In this document: one piece after another, positions 10,601 to 19,746 of the stretch
Layout of the letters: each line of letters starts with the position of its first letter
Position numbering within the stretch: the stretch's first letter is position 1
Assembly: GCA_902767725.1 (NCBI GenBank)
Contig: CACXIM010000008.1
Location: 1-54,568, forward strand
Reading direction: 5' to 3'
From: an uncultured Bacteroidia bacterium
Lineage (GTDB): Bacteria; Bacteroidota; Bacteroidia; Bacteroidales; F082
Length of the DNA stretch: 54,568 bases
The notes under the pieces: model-generated
Told to the model about the DNA's origin: nothing
The model's input: the letters and a program-made list of their open reading frames with translations, nothing else
Database searches by the model: none
Translations under genes and position numbers: made by a program

Positions 10601-11236
10601 GTAGTCAATGTCATGGCCTTGACCAGAAGCATCGTGGGCTTCCATGTGAATGATAAATTGACCAGCAGTATGTATCCTCATGTGATACCATGAAGGATAA
10701 GGCTGACTAGAGAGGCAACCGTATTCAGGACCAGGCTCGCCAGTGGCACCACCTTGGTAAGCGGCTTCAAATTCTATCACTTCTGAAGTGCAGAAAGGCA
10801 TGGAGTTCAAGCAATGGTCATTATCAGACCTCAGATTCGCTGTATTCACATCCATCATAATCGAGAGGTAGTCAGTGGCTTCAACAGAGCTTTTCCACAC
10901 ACTCATCAAGTTAGTGATATCAATCTTGCTCAACAAAGAGAAGTCTGTTTCAACATTTGCATAGAAGCTTTCAAACTCATCCATGAAGTGGCTGTCATCG
11001 TATTTCGGAGTGATGATAAATTGGCCAAAAGTCTCTTCGGGAATCAACACGAAACGATTGTCATTGCTGATGTTATAAAGCAAAAAAGATCTAAAGTAGA
11101 CGTTGTCGATGGTGTGGAAATTCAATACGACACCTTCTTCTGAATAATGCCTATAGGGCGTTTGTGCGAAATGTCTCATCGGTAAGGCCAATAATAAAAG
11201 CAAGGCCAACAAGGTGATTTTCGTAGGTTTATTCAT
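7658..11236 (-). CDS. T9SS-sorted PKD-domain surface protein, longer paralogue
   Basis: The 1192-residue product has the same layout as its 957-residue neighbour: signal peptide; the MPFCTSEVIEF / GPEYGCLS / CIWGPF domain; PKD/Ig-like repeats including YQWNFGDGQTSTQQSPSHTY; the conserved module (AVVTNTEFFSFQYTF, WAINKPSWAIEY, KERKFYLKSSF); and a T9SS sorting domain in the last 80 residues (VNIVPNPNNGQ to KKVVVIH). It is longer because it has more Cys repeats of the kind CxxYxWxGxxYxxxGxY...GCDS (SICPSDIYYWHGDPYTAVGT and following units). The two genes are similar at DNA level in the last ~500 bases. The number of Cys-repeat units differs between paralogues, as expected for a repeat-length-variable surface protein. 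The start is just before the signal peptide. Confidence 0.85.
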   Translation of the reverse strand: MNKPTKITLLALLLLLALPMRHFAQTPYRHYSEEGVVLNFHTIDNVYFRSFLLYNISNDNRFVLIPEETFGQFIITPKYDDSHFMDEFESFYANVETDFSLLSKIDITNLMSVWKSSVEATDYLSIMMDVNTANLRSDNDHCLNSMPFCTSEVIEFEAAYQGGATGEPGPEYGCLSSQPYPSWYHMRIHTAGQFIIHMEAHDASGQGHDIDYCIWGPFTDPYEPCVNGLTCDKMIDCSYSTSSVENVYLGYPISQHNHGSSSLADGSCVTANNNPPHTPQVGEYYILMITNFSQYQQTISFTKTPNSGPGETDCGILPGVVENDGPYCVGETIHLTVSSQNGATYSWSGPGGWTSTQQNPTRPNCTMNMAGTYTCTTTVGAQTTTGTTEVVIYPMPNANFTFNTVCQGNPTQFTNTSTTNPAGQQITSYQWNFGDGQTSTQQSPSHTYTNAGTYPVILTISTGGHCTSTKTQNVTVTPQPVANAGPDQTIPYGSIAQLNGSGGAGTFNYHWEPANMVTNPNAQNTQTVILTEDQTYTLTVSNESCTSTDEVTIHISGSAMTVTAGPDISICQGGSGQIYVSAGGGTGNLTYSWTPTTGLSNPNIYNPIASPSQTTTYTCHVTDGQTSQNVSVTVTVNDVIVDNEYMSICPSDIYYWHGDPYTAVGTYQFDTVTSQGCDKTIYLHLDHYSTYDETTIDVAICHGESYNFYGTNYTSSIQTSYTDHTTQHGCDSIVRLNLTVYPDNGVTPKPVTVCPEQLPYNFYGVDYFDNADVTYLDTDVHGCDSAVRLILNVSDYYMPEPQVSHTCSLPFEWVIKDADNNVISTQYITVPGIHTDTLPTNACEGIFQLDLRYQPVPEPEHIYDTACNNYRWFIDGQLIDEYQTTTEDEYHISQYPYPCSKDYYLHLIVNHDDSDVTYYDGNNPSVPCDSIPFDWFGNAIYFKENDTYNFSTSLYPQAHTTHGCDTAMVVHVSNMKYTPNPNKIKCSDASAVVYSVDPLNPNVDDTIAVVTNTEFFSFQYTFYVEETNSNCKWESCNWAINKPSWAIEYNPEPTLSLNGKYYSECTVYVADRQNEYVELTATINNGCGSKERKFYLKSSFLDVEEYSNMPAKVNIVPNPNNGQMHIDFENMEGRTTVKVFDMTGNQIDAFETVVNSNRYNYEYNMKKYAEGIYFFVISNNNRVLTKKVVVIH

Positions 11237-11320
11237 GACTATTTGTTTAGCGAATGATTACCAATTGTATTTACTATGAATGTTATTCATTAAGCCACAT
11301 ATCCTAAACGGGACATTAAT

Positions 11321-11350
11321 AAAAAAGCGCGTAAAGATACGCACTTTTTT
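11321..11350 (-). terminator. Rho-independent terminator after the C25 protease gene
   Basis: The minus strand reads a run of A, then GTGCGTA, a four-base loop and TACGCGC, then a run of T. The stem has one G-T-type mismatch and T-runs on both sides. It lies 53 bases past the stop of the 11403-14891 gene. Confidence 0.7.
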
Positions 11351-11402
11351 GGAATAAAGAAGTGTTTTTTGTTATCAACGGCAGTTTTTTTGTGTTGAGC
11401 CC

Positions 11403-14400
11403 CTACATTTTCAGGATTTTCCTGCTCCAGTGTTGGCCGTTTTGCTCCACTACAATGAGGTACATGCCTGCTTGGCAATCCCTAAATGATACTTGGGATT
11501 CGTTGCGTTCTGTAAGGATGAGATTTCCCTTCGAATCGAAGACCTTGATGCAGAAATTACCCTCTTGTTCCAATTCAACATAAATTTGGTCTGTTGTGGG
11601 GTTGGGGTGCACAGTAAGCGGCATTTCTGTTCGTTCCGAGGTCTCGTCAAGATGGGGCGGCAAAGTGATGTAGTCGATCCAGGCACAATCAGAGCCGCTG
11701 TCAACGGAGTGGTCCTTCGAATAGACCCATTTATAGCTGTGGTATCCAGGTGTGACGGGGAAGGTCTGCTCTGCCCACCAAAGGTCACCCGACCATTTGT
11801 TTTGTTCTTCTCCATCGATGTAGAAGGTGAGGAAGTCATAGTTGAACTCGCTCGAAACCCTTCGGTAGAAGGAGATGTCTCCTGGCTCCGACGAGGTGAA
11901 AACCAAGGTGAGCTGCGAGGTCTCGCTATGGTCGATGTCGAACGACTTGGCACATTGTGATCCTTCGAATGACATGCTGGTGGTGACGATGCTCCAAGGA
12001 TGCAAGGGGTCGTTGGTCCAATAGCCTGATTCAAATGCACCGGTTTCGAAGTTCTCCAAGACATATCCAATAGAAGTGGAGATTTCTTCCTCGATATGGA
12101 TGTTGTTGATGACCGTTTCGAGCGTGAAATGGACGTATGGCACTTCGCCTGCAAGGAACTCGACATAGACATCGAACGTAACTATGGTCAAATCACCCAC
12201 TTCGAGGTCGGATAAAGATGTTTGAGGGGTGATAACACGGATATATCCTTCGTTGTGTGTCAATGAGATGCGAGGATTTTCGGCAATGAAATGGCCGTCG
12301 TTGGTGACGCGGAAATACAGTCGGGCGTATTCGCCTGGGTCGAGTCTCCCATCTTGGTTGCCTTGTTCGTCTTCGATGGCGATGAGCTCCGCACGGATGT
12401 TGGGTGCCACGACGGCGATGTTGTATTCTTGTGAATAGGTCTCGCCGTCAAATTGGGTGGTGAGTGTGAAAGGGATGTTCGTCCTGTCATGGATGTCGTC
12501 GCTGAGCTTGAGATGGAAGGCCTCTCCAATGAATTGGCTTGCATTGGAGGCCAAGGCTTCAAACGAGGTCTCACCTTGAGTGACGGTCAGCTGATCGGAG
12601 CTGGAGGTCAAGGTGACGGTTCCACCGTTGCTGCTTTGTAGTCCTACGTTTGTTACTTTGATGTCGGCCATGACCTCCTGGTTGTAGTGCAAGGTGAGCC
12701 CGCCGCCGTTCATGTCGATGCTTTCGACCACGACGAAGGGCCTGTCAAAGGGCACAAGCGTGATGTCTTCTTCCTTGCGGATGAGGTTCTCGCCCGTTAT
12801 GGTGAGGTGGACAGATGATACGGGAACGTTCTCCAGGATGGTGATTTCCTGTTCTTCTCCCGTGCCGATGGCGGTGGCGAGGATGTTCCATTTTCTTCCA
12901 TAATAGGCCGTCAGCGCAATGTTTGAACCTTCGGGCGCAGTGATGAGGAAGGGCGTGAAGCATTGTATGCTCTCATCGTGCGTGGTGGCGATGGGTTGAG
13001 GTATGTCGGTAAACACTCTGAGGAAGGCGTCGTTAAAGGTGTGATAAGTGTTGTAGGTGGTAATGCGTTTGTTTTGGTCTGTATTGGGAAAGACTTGGCT
13101 TTCAAGGAAGTATTTGCCAGCAACGCAGGCGAAGGCGGGTGTCCAAGTGTTGTAATGCGCTGCGTAAGGGCCAAAGTCGGGCATGAAGGAGGGGTCGAAG
13201 TGATCCCATACGCCCCAAAGGAAGATGTCGTTGGCAAAGGAATAGGTCTGGCCTGTCGGGGCGATGGCTCCCACAATGCCGGCGTTTTCTTCGTTACGCG
13301 TCATCCGAAGGAGGGATTCGACAAAACTGATGGTTGGAGAGTCGTACATGCCTGTTCTACAGTTGACGGAGATGAGATAGGTCAGCAAGTTCATGTTGTT
13401 GATGGCACCGAAGTCGTTGGTGTAGATTTCGGGTTGGTACCATTTGTTGTTCCATCCGTGGTCGCGGTGTTGGATGAGGTAGGTGCCGCTGTTGATGGCA
13501 CTGATGACTTGGTCGGCATCGCCACCTGTCCAGCCTCCGAGTTCTCCTGGCGTAGCAGGTATGTAGCCTACCCCGTCGGGACCAAAATAGTTGACTACGG
13601 AAGAGGTGCCAGCCGCTGTCGACCAGGTCTCTCCCAACTCGCCGCTATAGATCTCGTTGAGACGTATCGGGGTCTTGCCATGTTGGGTCAGATAACCGCT
13701 GATGGTGGCAATGGTGAGTTGGAACCACACGGCACTTTGCCAAGCAGCTGCAGTTATGGGATGGTCGTAGTAATAAGGGTCGGTAACGGGAGCGGTGTAT
13801 TCGTATTCGTAGTGTTTGCTGAGAAGTGTTGACAGCTCCGACGTGTTTTGTGCAAGGATGCGGCAGAAACAGATGTCAGGCAGGTAGTCGTCGTTGATGT
13901 CGGCGTAAGGGTTGTCGGAGGTGATGAAGTTGTCTTTGGGATGCAGGGTTCGATAGCCAGGCACAAATTGATGTAGGTCGGTGCCATTCTCTCCGATGAG
14001 GCATATCGCCGCTGGGGGTATGTCCCATGTGGAGTAAATGCTTCTGAACCATTGCTTTAACGAAAGATGGTCGGTGGCTCCTGTTTCCGTGATGCGCATC
14101 ACGTTAGTGAGGATGCCTTGTTTGATGCGGAAGTTGGCAAGCTCTTGCGCGGCTTCGTAAAAGGCATCGTCGTCGGGTGTGATGATGAGGTATTCGCAGC
14201 CGGTGGCTCGGGTTTGCGACCATTGCTGTCGGCGGGCATCATAGTCGATGGGCTTCAAACACGCATAGTTGAGGATGTTGTTTCTCAGAATGGGGTCCCA
14301 ATAAGGTGATCGCAGTCGGTCATTGCCAAAATGCCCGTTGCCACCCTCAAAGCGGATGTCAATGTCCATCTCCCGATGGAAGGCCAATTCTTTTGTCACA

Positions 14401-14891
14401 GGGTTGAACTGGAAAGGGCTGATGCCCAAGTGGATGACATCTACGCCGCGAAGCTGCTGGGGGGCGGCGATGCAGTAGGTCTCAGCAGGGTAGAAGCAGT
14501 TCTTGTCATACACTTTAGGGTCTTTGAAGAAAGGTGGTTCTGCATCGTTTTCGGCTTGGCTACCCATCGAGGGCGCTATGTCGATTCCCGTCAAGAATTC
14601 ATTCTGTATGGTCCTAACCTCAACGGTGGCCTTTGCATCTTGCGGGATGGCGATGAAACGGTTGAAGGTGGGCAGGTCGGGCAAGCCATAGTCGTTAGGC
14701 ATGACGATGCCATTGGTCGCGATGGTGTGCATCAGTTCTCCTTCGTGATTGATAGTGTCGAGGTTGAAGTCGCCCAACTCGAAATGAAGGCTGATGTGGT
14801 TACGATCGGACGAAGTGATAGTGAAGGTTTGCCCGTGGGAAATAAGAGGCAAGGCAAACAATAGAATGAGAGGTAGTACTTTATGCTTCAT
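11403..14891 (-). CDS. Gingipain-like C25 cysteine protease with T9SS sorting domain
   Basis: The 1162-residue product has a signal peptide (1-20) and a gingipain-type propeptide (about 21-225: YGLPDLPTFNRFIAIPQ, VTKELAFHREMDIDIRFEG). A peptidase C25 domain spans about 230-590. It contains EYLIITPDDDAF, the SDNPYADINDDYLPDICFCRI stretch of the fold core, a catalytic His candidate in QHRDHGW (H475 or H478) and the catalytic Cys in SVNCRTG (C511). Ig-like domains follow, then a jelly-roll/cleaved-adhesin-like domain (ENFETGAFESGYW ... CAWIDYITLPP, about 940-1075) and a T9SS sorting domain (LTVHPNPTTDQ, about 1085-1162). It should be a secreted, surface-attached endopeptidase; Arg or Lys specificity cannot be read from the sequence. 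Its N-terminal 700 bases are nearly identical to the neighbouring broken paralogue. Confidence 0.85.
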   Translation of the reverse strand: MKHKVLPLILLFALPLISHGQTFTITSSDRNHISLHFELGDFNLDTINHEGELMHTIATNGIVMPNDYGLPDLPTFNRFIAIPQDAKATVEVRTIQNEFLTGIDIAPSMGSQAENDAEPPFFKDPKVYDKNCFYPAETYCIAAPQQLRGVDVIHLGISPFQFNPVTKELAFHREMDIDIRFEGGNGHFGNDRLRSPYWDPILRNNILNYACLKPIDYDARRQQWSQTRATGCEYLIITPDDDAFYEAAQELANFRIKQGILTNVMRITETGATDHLSLKQWFRSIYSTWDIPPAAICLIGENGTDLHQFVPGYRTLHPKDNFITSDNPYADINDDYLPDICFCRILAQNTSELSTLLSKHYEYEYTAPVTDPYYYDHPITAAAWQSAVWFQLTIATISGYLTQHGKTPIRLNEIYSGELGETWSTAAGTSSVVNYFGPDGVGYIPATPGELGGWTGGDADQVISAINSGTYLIQHRDHGWNNKWYQPEIYTNDFGAINNMNLLTYLISVNCRTGMYDSPTISFVESLLRMTRNEENAGIVGAIAPTGQTYSFANDIFLWGVWDHFDPSFMPDFGPYAAHYNTWTPAFACVAGKYFLESQVFPNTDQNKRITTYNTYHTFNDAFLRVFTDIPQPIATTHDESIQCFTPFLITAPEGSNIALTAYYGRKWNILATAIGTGEEQEITILENVPVSSVHLTITGENLIRKEEDITLVPFDRPFVVVESIDMNGGGLTLHYNQEVMADIKVTNVGLQSSNGGTVTLTSSSDQLTVTQGETSFEALASNASQFIGEAFHLKLSDDIHDRTNIPFTLTTQFDGETYSQEYNIAVVAPNIRAELIAIEDEQGNQDGRLDPGEYARLYFRVTNDGHFIAENPRISLTHNEGYIRVITPQTSLSDLEVGDLTIVTFDVYVEFLAGEVPYVHFTLETVINNIHIEEEISTSIGYVLENFETGAFESGYWTNDPLHPWSIVTTSMSFEGSQCAKSFDIDHSETSQLTLVFTSSEPGDISFYRRVSSEFNYDFLTFYIDGEEQNKWSGDLWWAEQTFPVTPGYHSYKWVYSKDHSVDSGSDCAWIDYITLPPHLDETSERTEMPLTVHPNPTTDQIYVELEQEGNFCIKVFDSKGNLILTERNESQVSFRDCQAGMYLIVVEQNGQHWSRKILKM

Positions 14892-14965
14892 ATAGTTATG
14901 ATAGTTTATTTGACCGCGAATTTATATAAAACGAAGAATTAACCTGAAAAAAACATTTTTTTCAA

Positions 14966-17434
14966 TTACATTTTGATGATTTTGCGGCTCCATCGTTGTT
15001 CGTCTTGCGTGACGACGATATGATACATCCCCGCAGGTTTGTCCTTTATGCTGATGATAGGCATGTCTTGTTCCGCCATGATGAGCCGCCCGTTTTCGTC
15101 AAAGACTTGCACCGTGAAGTGTCCCTCATGTTCCATGCCGATGCTGATTTGGCCAGTGGTAGGGTTGGGGTGCAGGGTTAGCGGTAGTTCAGTGTGCTCG
15201 GCGGTGTCGTCTAAGTTGGGCGGCAAGGTGATGTAGTCAATCCAGGCGCAATCGTCACCATGCGGATGTAATTGGCCCTTGCTGTAAGTCCAGACGAATC
15301 GGTGCTGTCCGGGAACAACGTTGCATACATATTCCATCCAATCTATCTCCCCCGAAAAAGTATACATGTAATGACCATCCATATAAAACCTCAAAACATC
15401 GTAGTAATAATTCGATGATACCTTGATGTAAAAGGAAAACATGCCCTCTGCGTTTGAGGTGCAGTTCAAGACGAGTTGTGACAACTCGTTGTTATTAAGA
15501 GTGGTATCGGATTGGACGCAATAGGTGCCCTCAAAAGCCCCAACGTCAACGATATGCCAAGGATGCACGGTATCGTTGGTCCAAAATTCAGGGTTCAATA
15601 CACCCGTCTCGAAGCTCTCGAAGGAGAGGTTGATCGGGCAATCGAAGCTTTCCTCCATGACGAGGCCGCCATAAGTGGCATTGAGAAGGAACTCTACGGA
15701 AGTCACTTCGCCTGCGAGATATTCGACATAGACGTCAAAGGTGATGTCGGCTGTTGCCCCAATAGCCAGGTTTTCGATGGCCGTCTCTGGCGTGATGATC
15801 CTGACATAACCCTCGTGGTTCACTAAGGCGACGCTGGCACTCTCGGCTTCGTAGTGGCCTGTGTTGGTGAGGCGGAAGGTGAGACTCGCATATTCTCCCG
15901 CATCCAAATGTCCGTTGCCGTTTCCGGCTTGGTCGTTGATGTCGACAAGCGCTGCAGCAATGTTCGGGGCGACGACGTTCACCTTAAACTCGCGCTCGAG
16001 GCTTCCTCCGTCGAATTCGGTTGTCACGGTGAAGGGTACACGGCTTCCGTCAGGGAGATTGTCGGGAAGGGTAAACTGGAAAGCGTCTTCAATCAAAAGG
16101 CTCTCGCCAGACAACAGGGTCGGGATAGAGGTCTGAGCCACTGTGATTTGCATCTGTTCCGTGGCGTTGGCAAGGGTGGCCGTCCCGGCTTCATTTGTCG
16201 CCAAGCCAACATTGCGGACTTTGAGGCCCATGGAAGTCGATTCGCCGTAGTGCAGGTGGTTGGTGCCATTGTGGAAGAAGACGCTGTCGGCGATGACAAT
16301 AGGCCCGTCGAAGGGATGCAATGGAAGGGTCACCTCTTGGCGGAGGTAGTTCTTTCCGGTCAAGGTCAATAGCGCCGAGTCGGCGGGTGCATAATCCATC
16401 ACGTAGAGGGTTTGTTCTTCACCCGTGCCTGTGGCTGTGGCCAAAAGATGCACTTTGCCGTCATAGTTGGCGCTTATGGCAATTTGTACGCCTTCCGGCA
16501 CGGTGATGTGGAATGGTGAGAAGCAGGTGATAGTTTCGTCAAAGGAGGCTTCTATGGGCTGAGGCACGTCGGTGAAGAGTCGCAGGAAAGCATCGCAATA
16601 CGCGTGATACACGTTGTGGGTGAGGGTGCGCATGCTTTCGTCGGTGCCAGGAAACACTTGTTCGTCAAGGTAATACTTGCCCGACACGTTGGCAAAGGCC
16701 GGCATCCATTCGTCGCCGTGACTGTCGTTTGGGCCGTGGTCAGGAAGGAATTCAGGGTCAAGAAGGTCCCAGATGCCCCAGGCGAAGATATCGTTGGCGA
16801 AGGAATAGGTCTGTCCCGCTGGAGCGATGGCACCAGCGATGCCTGCGTTTTGGCCATCGCGCGTCATGCGCATGAGCTCTTCGATGAAGCAACTCCCTCC
16901 TCCGTTGAACGCGCCTGTTCTGCAATTGACGGAGAAGAGGAAAGACATCAGCCCTGGGTTGTTGATAGCATCGAAATGATAGGTAAAGATTTCGGGCTGG
17001 TACCATCTATTGTCCCATCCGTGGTCGCGGTGTTGCACAAGGTAAGTGCCTTGGTTGAAGGCTTGGATGACATCTTGGGCGTTAGCACCCGTCCATGAGT
17101 CGAGTTCGAGCGGATTGGTAGGGATATAGCCCAATCCGTTGGGACCGAAATAGGATACGACGGCATCAGTGCCGGAGGCGGTCGACCATTGTTCGCTTAA
17201 AGAGCCGGAGTATAGTTCGCTGAGGAGAGATGGTGCCTTGCCGTGTTGGCTGAGGTAGCCGTAAACGGTTGCGGTGGTGATTTGGAACCACCTTTCGCTC
17301 TGCCATGCCGAGGCTGTCACAGGGTGTTCGTAGTAGTATGGGCTCATGCAAGGGTTGGTGTACTCATACTCGATCTGTTTGCCGATGTAGATGGGCATTG
17401 TGTGATGTCGTCTCCTTGGCCGCCAATGATGCAT
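14966..17434 (-). pseudogene. C-terminal part of a second gingipain-like C25 protease (broken by deletion and frameshift)
   Basis: True homology begins at about 17400 with PIYIGKQIEYEYTNP; the first few codons of the open frame are out-of-frame sequence. It carries the second half of a C25 catalytic domain, including QHRDHGW and SVNCRTG with the candidate His and Cys, then Ig-like domains, a jelly-roll domain (ESFETGVLNPEFWTND ... CAWIDYITLPP) and a T9SS sorting domain (LTLHPNPTTGQ ... RKIIKM). It aligns end to end with the intact paralogue at 11403-14891. The segment holding the SDNPYADINDDYLPD core, roughly 45 residues, is absent between this part and the N-terminal part. No start codon with a signal peptide exists here, so this half cannot be secreted alone. 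It could be a real decaying duplicate or an assembly collapse. Confidence 0.75.
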
Positions 17435-18321
17435 ATTGCCGCTGGCGGGATGTCCCAGTTGAAATAGATATCCCTAATCCAAAGTTTTAACATGTCAGAG
17501 TTGTCGGCACCCGTTTCCGAAAGGGACATCACATTGGTGAGGATGCCTTGGCGTGTGCGATAGTCGGCCAGTTCTTGTGCGGCTGTGATGAAAGCCTCGT
17601 TGTTGGGTGTGAGGATGAGGTATTCGCAACCGGTGGCTTGGGTTTGTGACCATTGCTGTCGGCGGGTGTCATAGTCGATTGGTTTCAAACACTCATGGTT
17701 GAGGATGATGTTTTTCAGTATGGGGTCCCAATAAGGCGAGCGCAGTCGGTCATCGCCAAAATGCCCGTTGCCACCCTCAAAGCGGATGTCGATGTCCATC
17801 TCACGATGGATGGCCAATTCTTTTGTCACAGGGTTGAACTGGAAAGGGTTGATACCCAAGTGGATGACATCTACACCCCGCAGCTGCTGGGGGTCGGCCA
17901 CGCAATAAACAGCTGCTGGATAGAAGTTGTTGGAAGCATATACTTTTGAATCTTTAAAGAAAGCTCTCTCAGGGTCGTTCTCGCATTGGCTCCCGATTGA
18001 GGGCGCTATGTCGATTCCCGTCGTGCACCCGTTGCGTATGGTCCTGACCTCAACGGTGGCTTTCGCACCTTGCGGGATGGCGATGAAACGGTTGAAAGTG
18101 GGGAGGTCTGGTAAGCCATACTCGTTGGGACAAACGATGCTTTTGGTCGCGATGGTGTGCATCAGCTCGCCATCGCAGCGCATGGTGTCGATGCTGAAGT
18201 CGTTGAGTTCGAAATGAATATTGAGATGGTTAGGGTCGGAAGAGGTGATGGTGAAGGTCTGGCCTATGGAAAGTATAGGGAAGTCCATCAATAGGAGCAG
18301 AAAGAATGCAAAGCGTTTCAT
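17344..18321 (-). pseudogene. N-terminal part of the second gingipain-like protease
   Basis: The start at 18321 is chosen because it opens a signal peptide (MKRFAFFLLLLMDFPILSIG); upstream in-frame codons run through a terminator and repeats. The product then follows the intact paralogue closely: propeptide (YGLPDLPTFNRFIAIPQGAKATVEV cut by few changes, VTKELAIHREMDIDIRFEG) and the start of the C25 domain (CEYLILTPNNEAF, AAICIIGGQGDD). At about 17400 it leaves the family and ends 18 residues later in unrelated sequence. The plus-one frame picks up the family again with PIYIGKQIEYEY. The DNA between about 17640 and 17880 is almost identical to 14220-14460 of the paralogue, which points to recent duplication or gene conversion. 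Confidence 0.75.
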
Positions 18322-18402
18322 ATCAGGGCGTTCTTGAAAAAAATCAGGGCGTAAAAATACAAATTTCTGTAAAAAACAAGGGAAAAACGCCTTAAAAAGC
18401 GA

Positions 18403-18429
18403 AAAAAGAGCCACTTGGTGACTCTTTTT
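18403..18429. terminator. Bidirectional terminator-like hairpin downstream of rnfA
   Basis: AAAAAGAGCCAC and GTGACTCTTTTT pair with one mismatch around a short loop, and both flanks are A/T runs. It sits between the end of the rnf operon and the start of the protease remnant. Confidence 0.65.
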
Positions 18430-18439
18430 GTTCATACTA

Positions 18440-18543
18440 GTCCCGTAGGGACGACATATCAGTAAGCAGGTGACGTGAGTCCCTGCTTTCACGCATGGCC
18501 CGCGGCCGTACATGGCGCATAGCCTGTACGGACGCGTGGCCAT
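18440..18543. repeat. Cluster of three palindromes (REP-like element) after rnfA
   Basis: Three hairpins follow one another. GTCCCGTAGGGAC is at 18440-18452. GCAGG...CCTGC is at 18466-18486. A long inverted repeat runs 18495-18543, with arms starting ATGGCC-CGCGGCCGTACA and ending TGTACGGACGCGTGGCCAT around a 12-base loop. The first motif is of a type I recall as dispersed in Bacteroidota genomes. The block is non-coding and begins 6 bases beyond the rnfA stop. Confidence 0.7.
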
Positions 18544-18549
18544 ATAGGA

Positions 18550-19149
18550 TCACACAATCCCAGTAAATCCCATGAATGCCAAGGCCAAAATGCCGGCGGT
18601 AATCAGGGCGATAGGGGTACCCTTCATGCCCTTGGGAGGCTCCATCAGGTCGATGTGCTCGCGGATGCCTGCGAAGATGACCAGTGCCATGGCGAAGCCG
18701 AGGGCGATGCCAACGGCATAGACGATGGACTCGCCAAGGCTCAGCATGTGGGCCACGCCGCCATAGTTGAATTCCTTGGTGACCACGGTCAGCGACACGC
18801 CGAGGACGGCGCAGTTGGTCGTAATCAGCGGCAGGAACACGCCCAGGGCGGTGTACAGCGACGGACTGATTTTCTTCAGGATGATCTCCACCATCTGCAC
18901 CAAGGCAGCGATGATGAGGATGAAGGCTATGGTCTGCAAGAAGGTCAGCTTCAAGGGAATCAGGATGTACTGATTCGTCAGCCATGTCACGAGGGTGGCC
19001 AGGGTCAACACGAAGATGACGGCAGCGCCCATACCCAATGCGGTCGAGGTCTTCTTAGAGGTGCCCAAGAAAGGGCAGATACCCAGGAACTGGGAGAAGA
19101 TCACATTGTTGACCAAGATGGTCGATAAGATAATGATAAGGTATTTCAT
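18550..19149 (-). CDS. rnfA: Ion-translocating oxidoreductase complex subunit RnfA
   Basis: The 199-residue integral membrane protein matches RnfA: NNVIFSQFLGICPFLGTSKK near the start, TTNCAVLGVSLTVV in the middle and GFAMALVIFAGIREH near the end, with six predicted membrane segments. RnfA and RnfE are homologous and together hold a membrane-embedded iron-sulfur centre through conserved Cys (FLGICPFLG and TTNCAVLG here). The complex oxidises reduced ferredoxin, reduces NAD+ and pumps Na+ or H+. It is the last gene of the rnfBCDGEA run, 3 bases after rnfE. The length is normal for the family. Confidence 0.96.
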   Translation of the reverse strand: MKYLIIILSTILVNNVIFSQFLGICPFLGTSKKTSTALGMGAAVIFVLTLATLVTWLTNQYILIPLKLTFLQTIAFILIIAALVQMVEIILKKISPSLYTALGVFLPLITTNCAVLGVSLTVVTKEFNYGGVAHMLSLGESIVYAVGIALGFAMALVIFAGIREHIDLMEPPKGMKGTPIALITAGILALAFMGFTGIV

Positions 19150-19152
19150 GGC

Positions 19153-19746
19153 TTAGTGACTTTCTTTTTTGAGTTTGTTGACGATAGCGATAACGAAGCC
19201 GAGGCAGATGAAGGCACCGGGAGGCAGGATGAACACCAGGATGTTGGCCGTTTCAGGCAGGATGCCGAAACCGAAGATGGAGCCGCTGCCGAGGAACTCA
19301 CGGATGCAGCCCAACAGCGTCAGGGCGAGGGTGAAGCCCAAGCCCATGCCGAGGCCGTCCAAAAGCGAAGGCCATACAGGGTTCTTCGAAGCGAAAGCTT
19401 CAGCACGACCCAGCACGATGCAGTTCACCACGATGAGGGGGATGAACAGGCCGAGGGTTTCATAGATGTCGGGCACGTAAGCCTGCATGACGAGTTGCAC
19501 CACCGTCACGAAGGAGGCGATGACCACGATGAAGCAGGGGATACGCACCTTGTCGGGGATGAAGCCCTTCAGCAAGGAGATGAAGATGTTGGAAAGCACC
19601 AGCACGAAGGTGGTGGCCAGACCCATCGACATGCCGTTGATGGCACTGGTGGTCGTTGCCAAGGTCGGGCAGCAGCCCAACAGCAACACCAGGATGGGGT
19701 TTTCTTTGATGAGACCTTTGGTAAAGGTTTGCAGGTTGTTACTCAT
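19153..19746 (-). CDS. rnfE: Ion-translocating oxidoreductase complex subunit RnfE
   Basis: The product has 197 residues from the ATG at 19746, which is preferred over an in-frame codon 24 bases upstream. The ATG overlaps the rnfG stop (ATGAGTAA) and has GGAGGA just upstream. The family signatures NPILVLLLGCCPTLATTTSA and IPLIVVNCIVLGRAEAF carry the conserved Cys of RnfE. Six membrane segments are predicted. It is the partner of RnfA in the membrane core of the ferredoxin:NAD+ oxidoreductase. Translational coupling to rnfG is likely from the 8-base overlap. Confidence 0.96.
   Translation of the reverse strand: MSNNLQTFTKGLIKENPILVLLLGCCPTLATTTSAINGMSMGLATTFVLVLSNIFISLLKGFIPDKVRIPCFIVVIASFVTVVQLVMQAYVPDIYETLGLFIPLIVVNCIVLGRAEAFASKNPVWPSLLDGLGMGLGFTLALTLLGCIREFLGSGSIFGFGILPETANILVFILPPGAFICLGFVIAIVNKLKKESH

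Noticed and set aside
12963-13832. Plus-strand open frame of 289 codons
   Set aside because: It is antisense to the C25 protease gene, whose protein matches a known family over its whole length.
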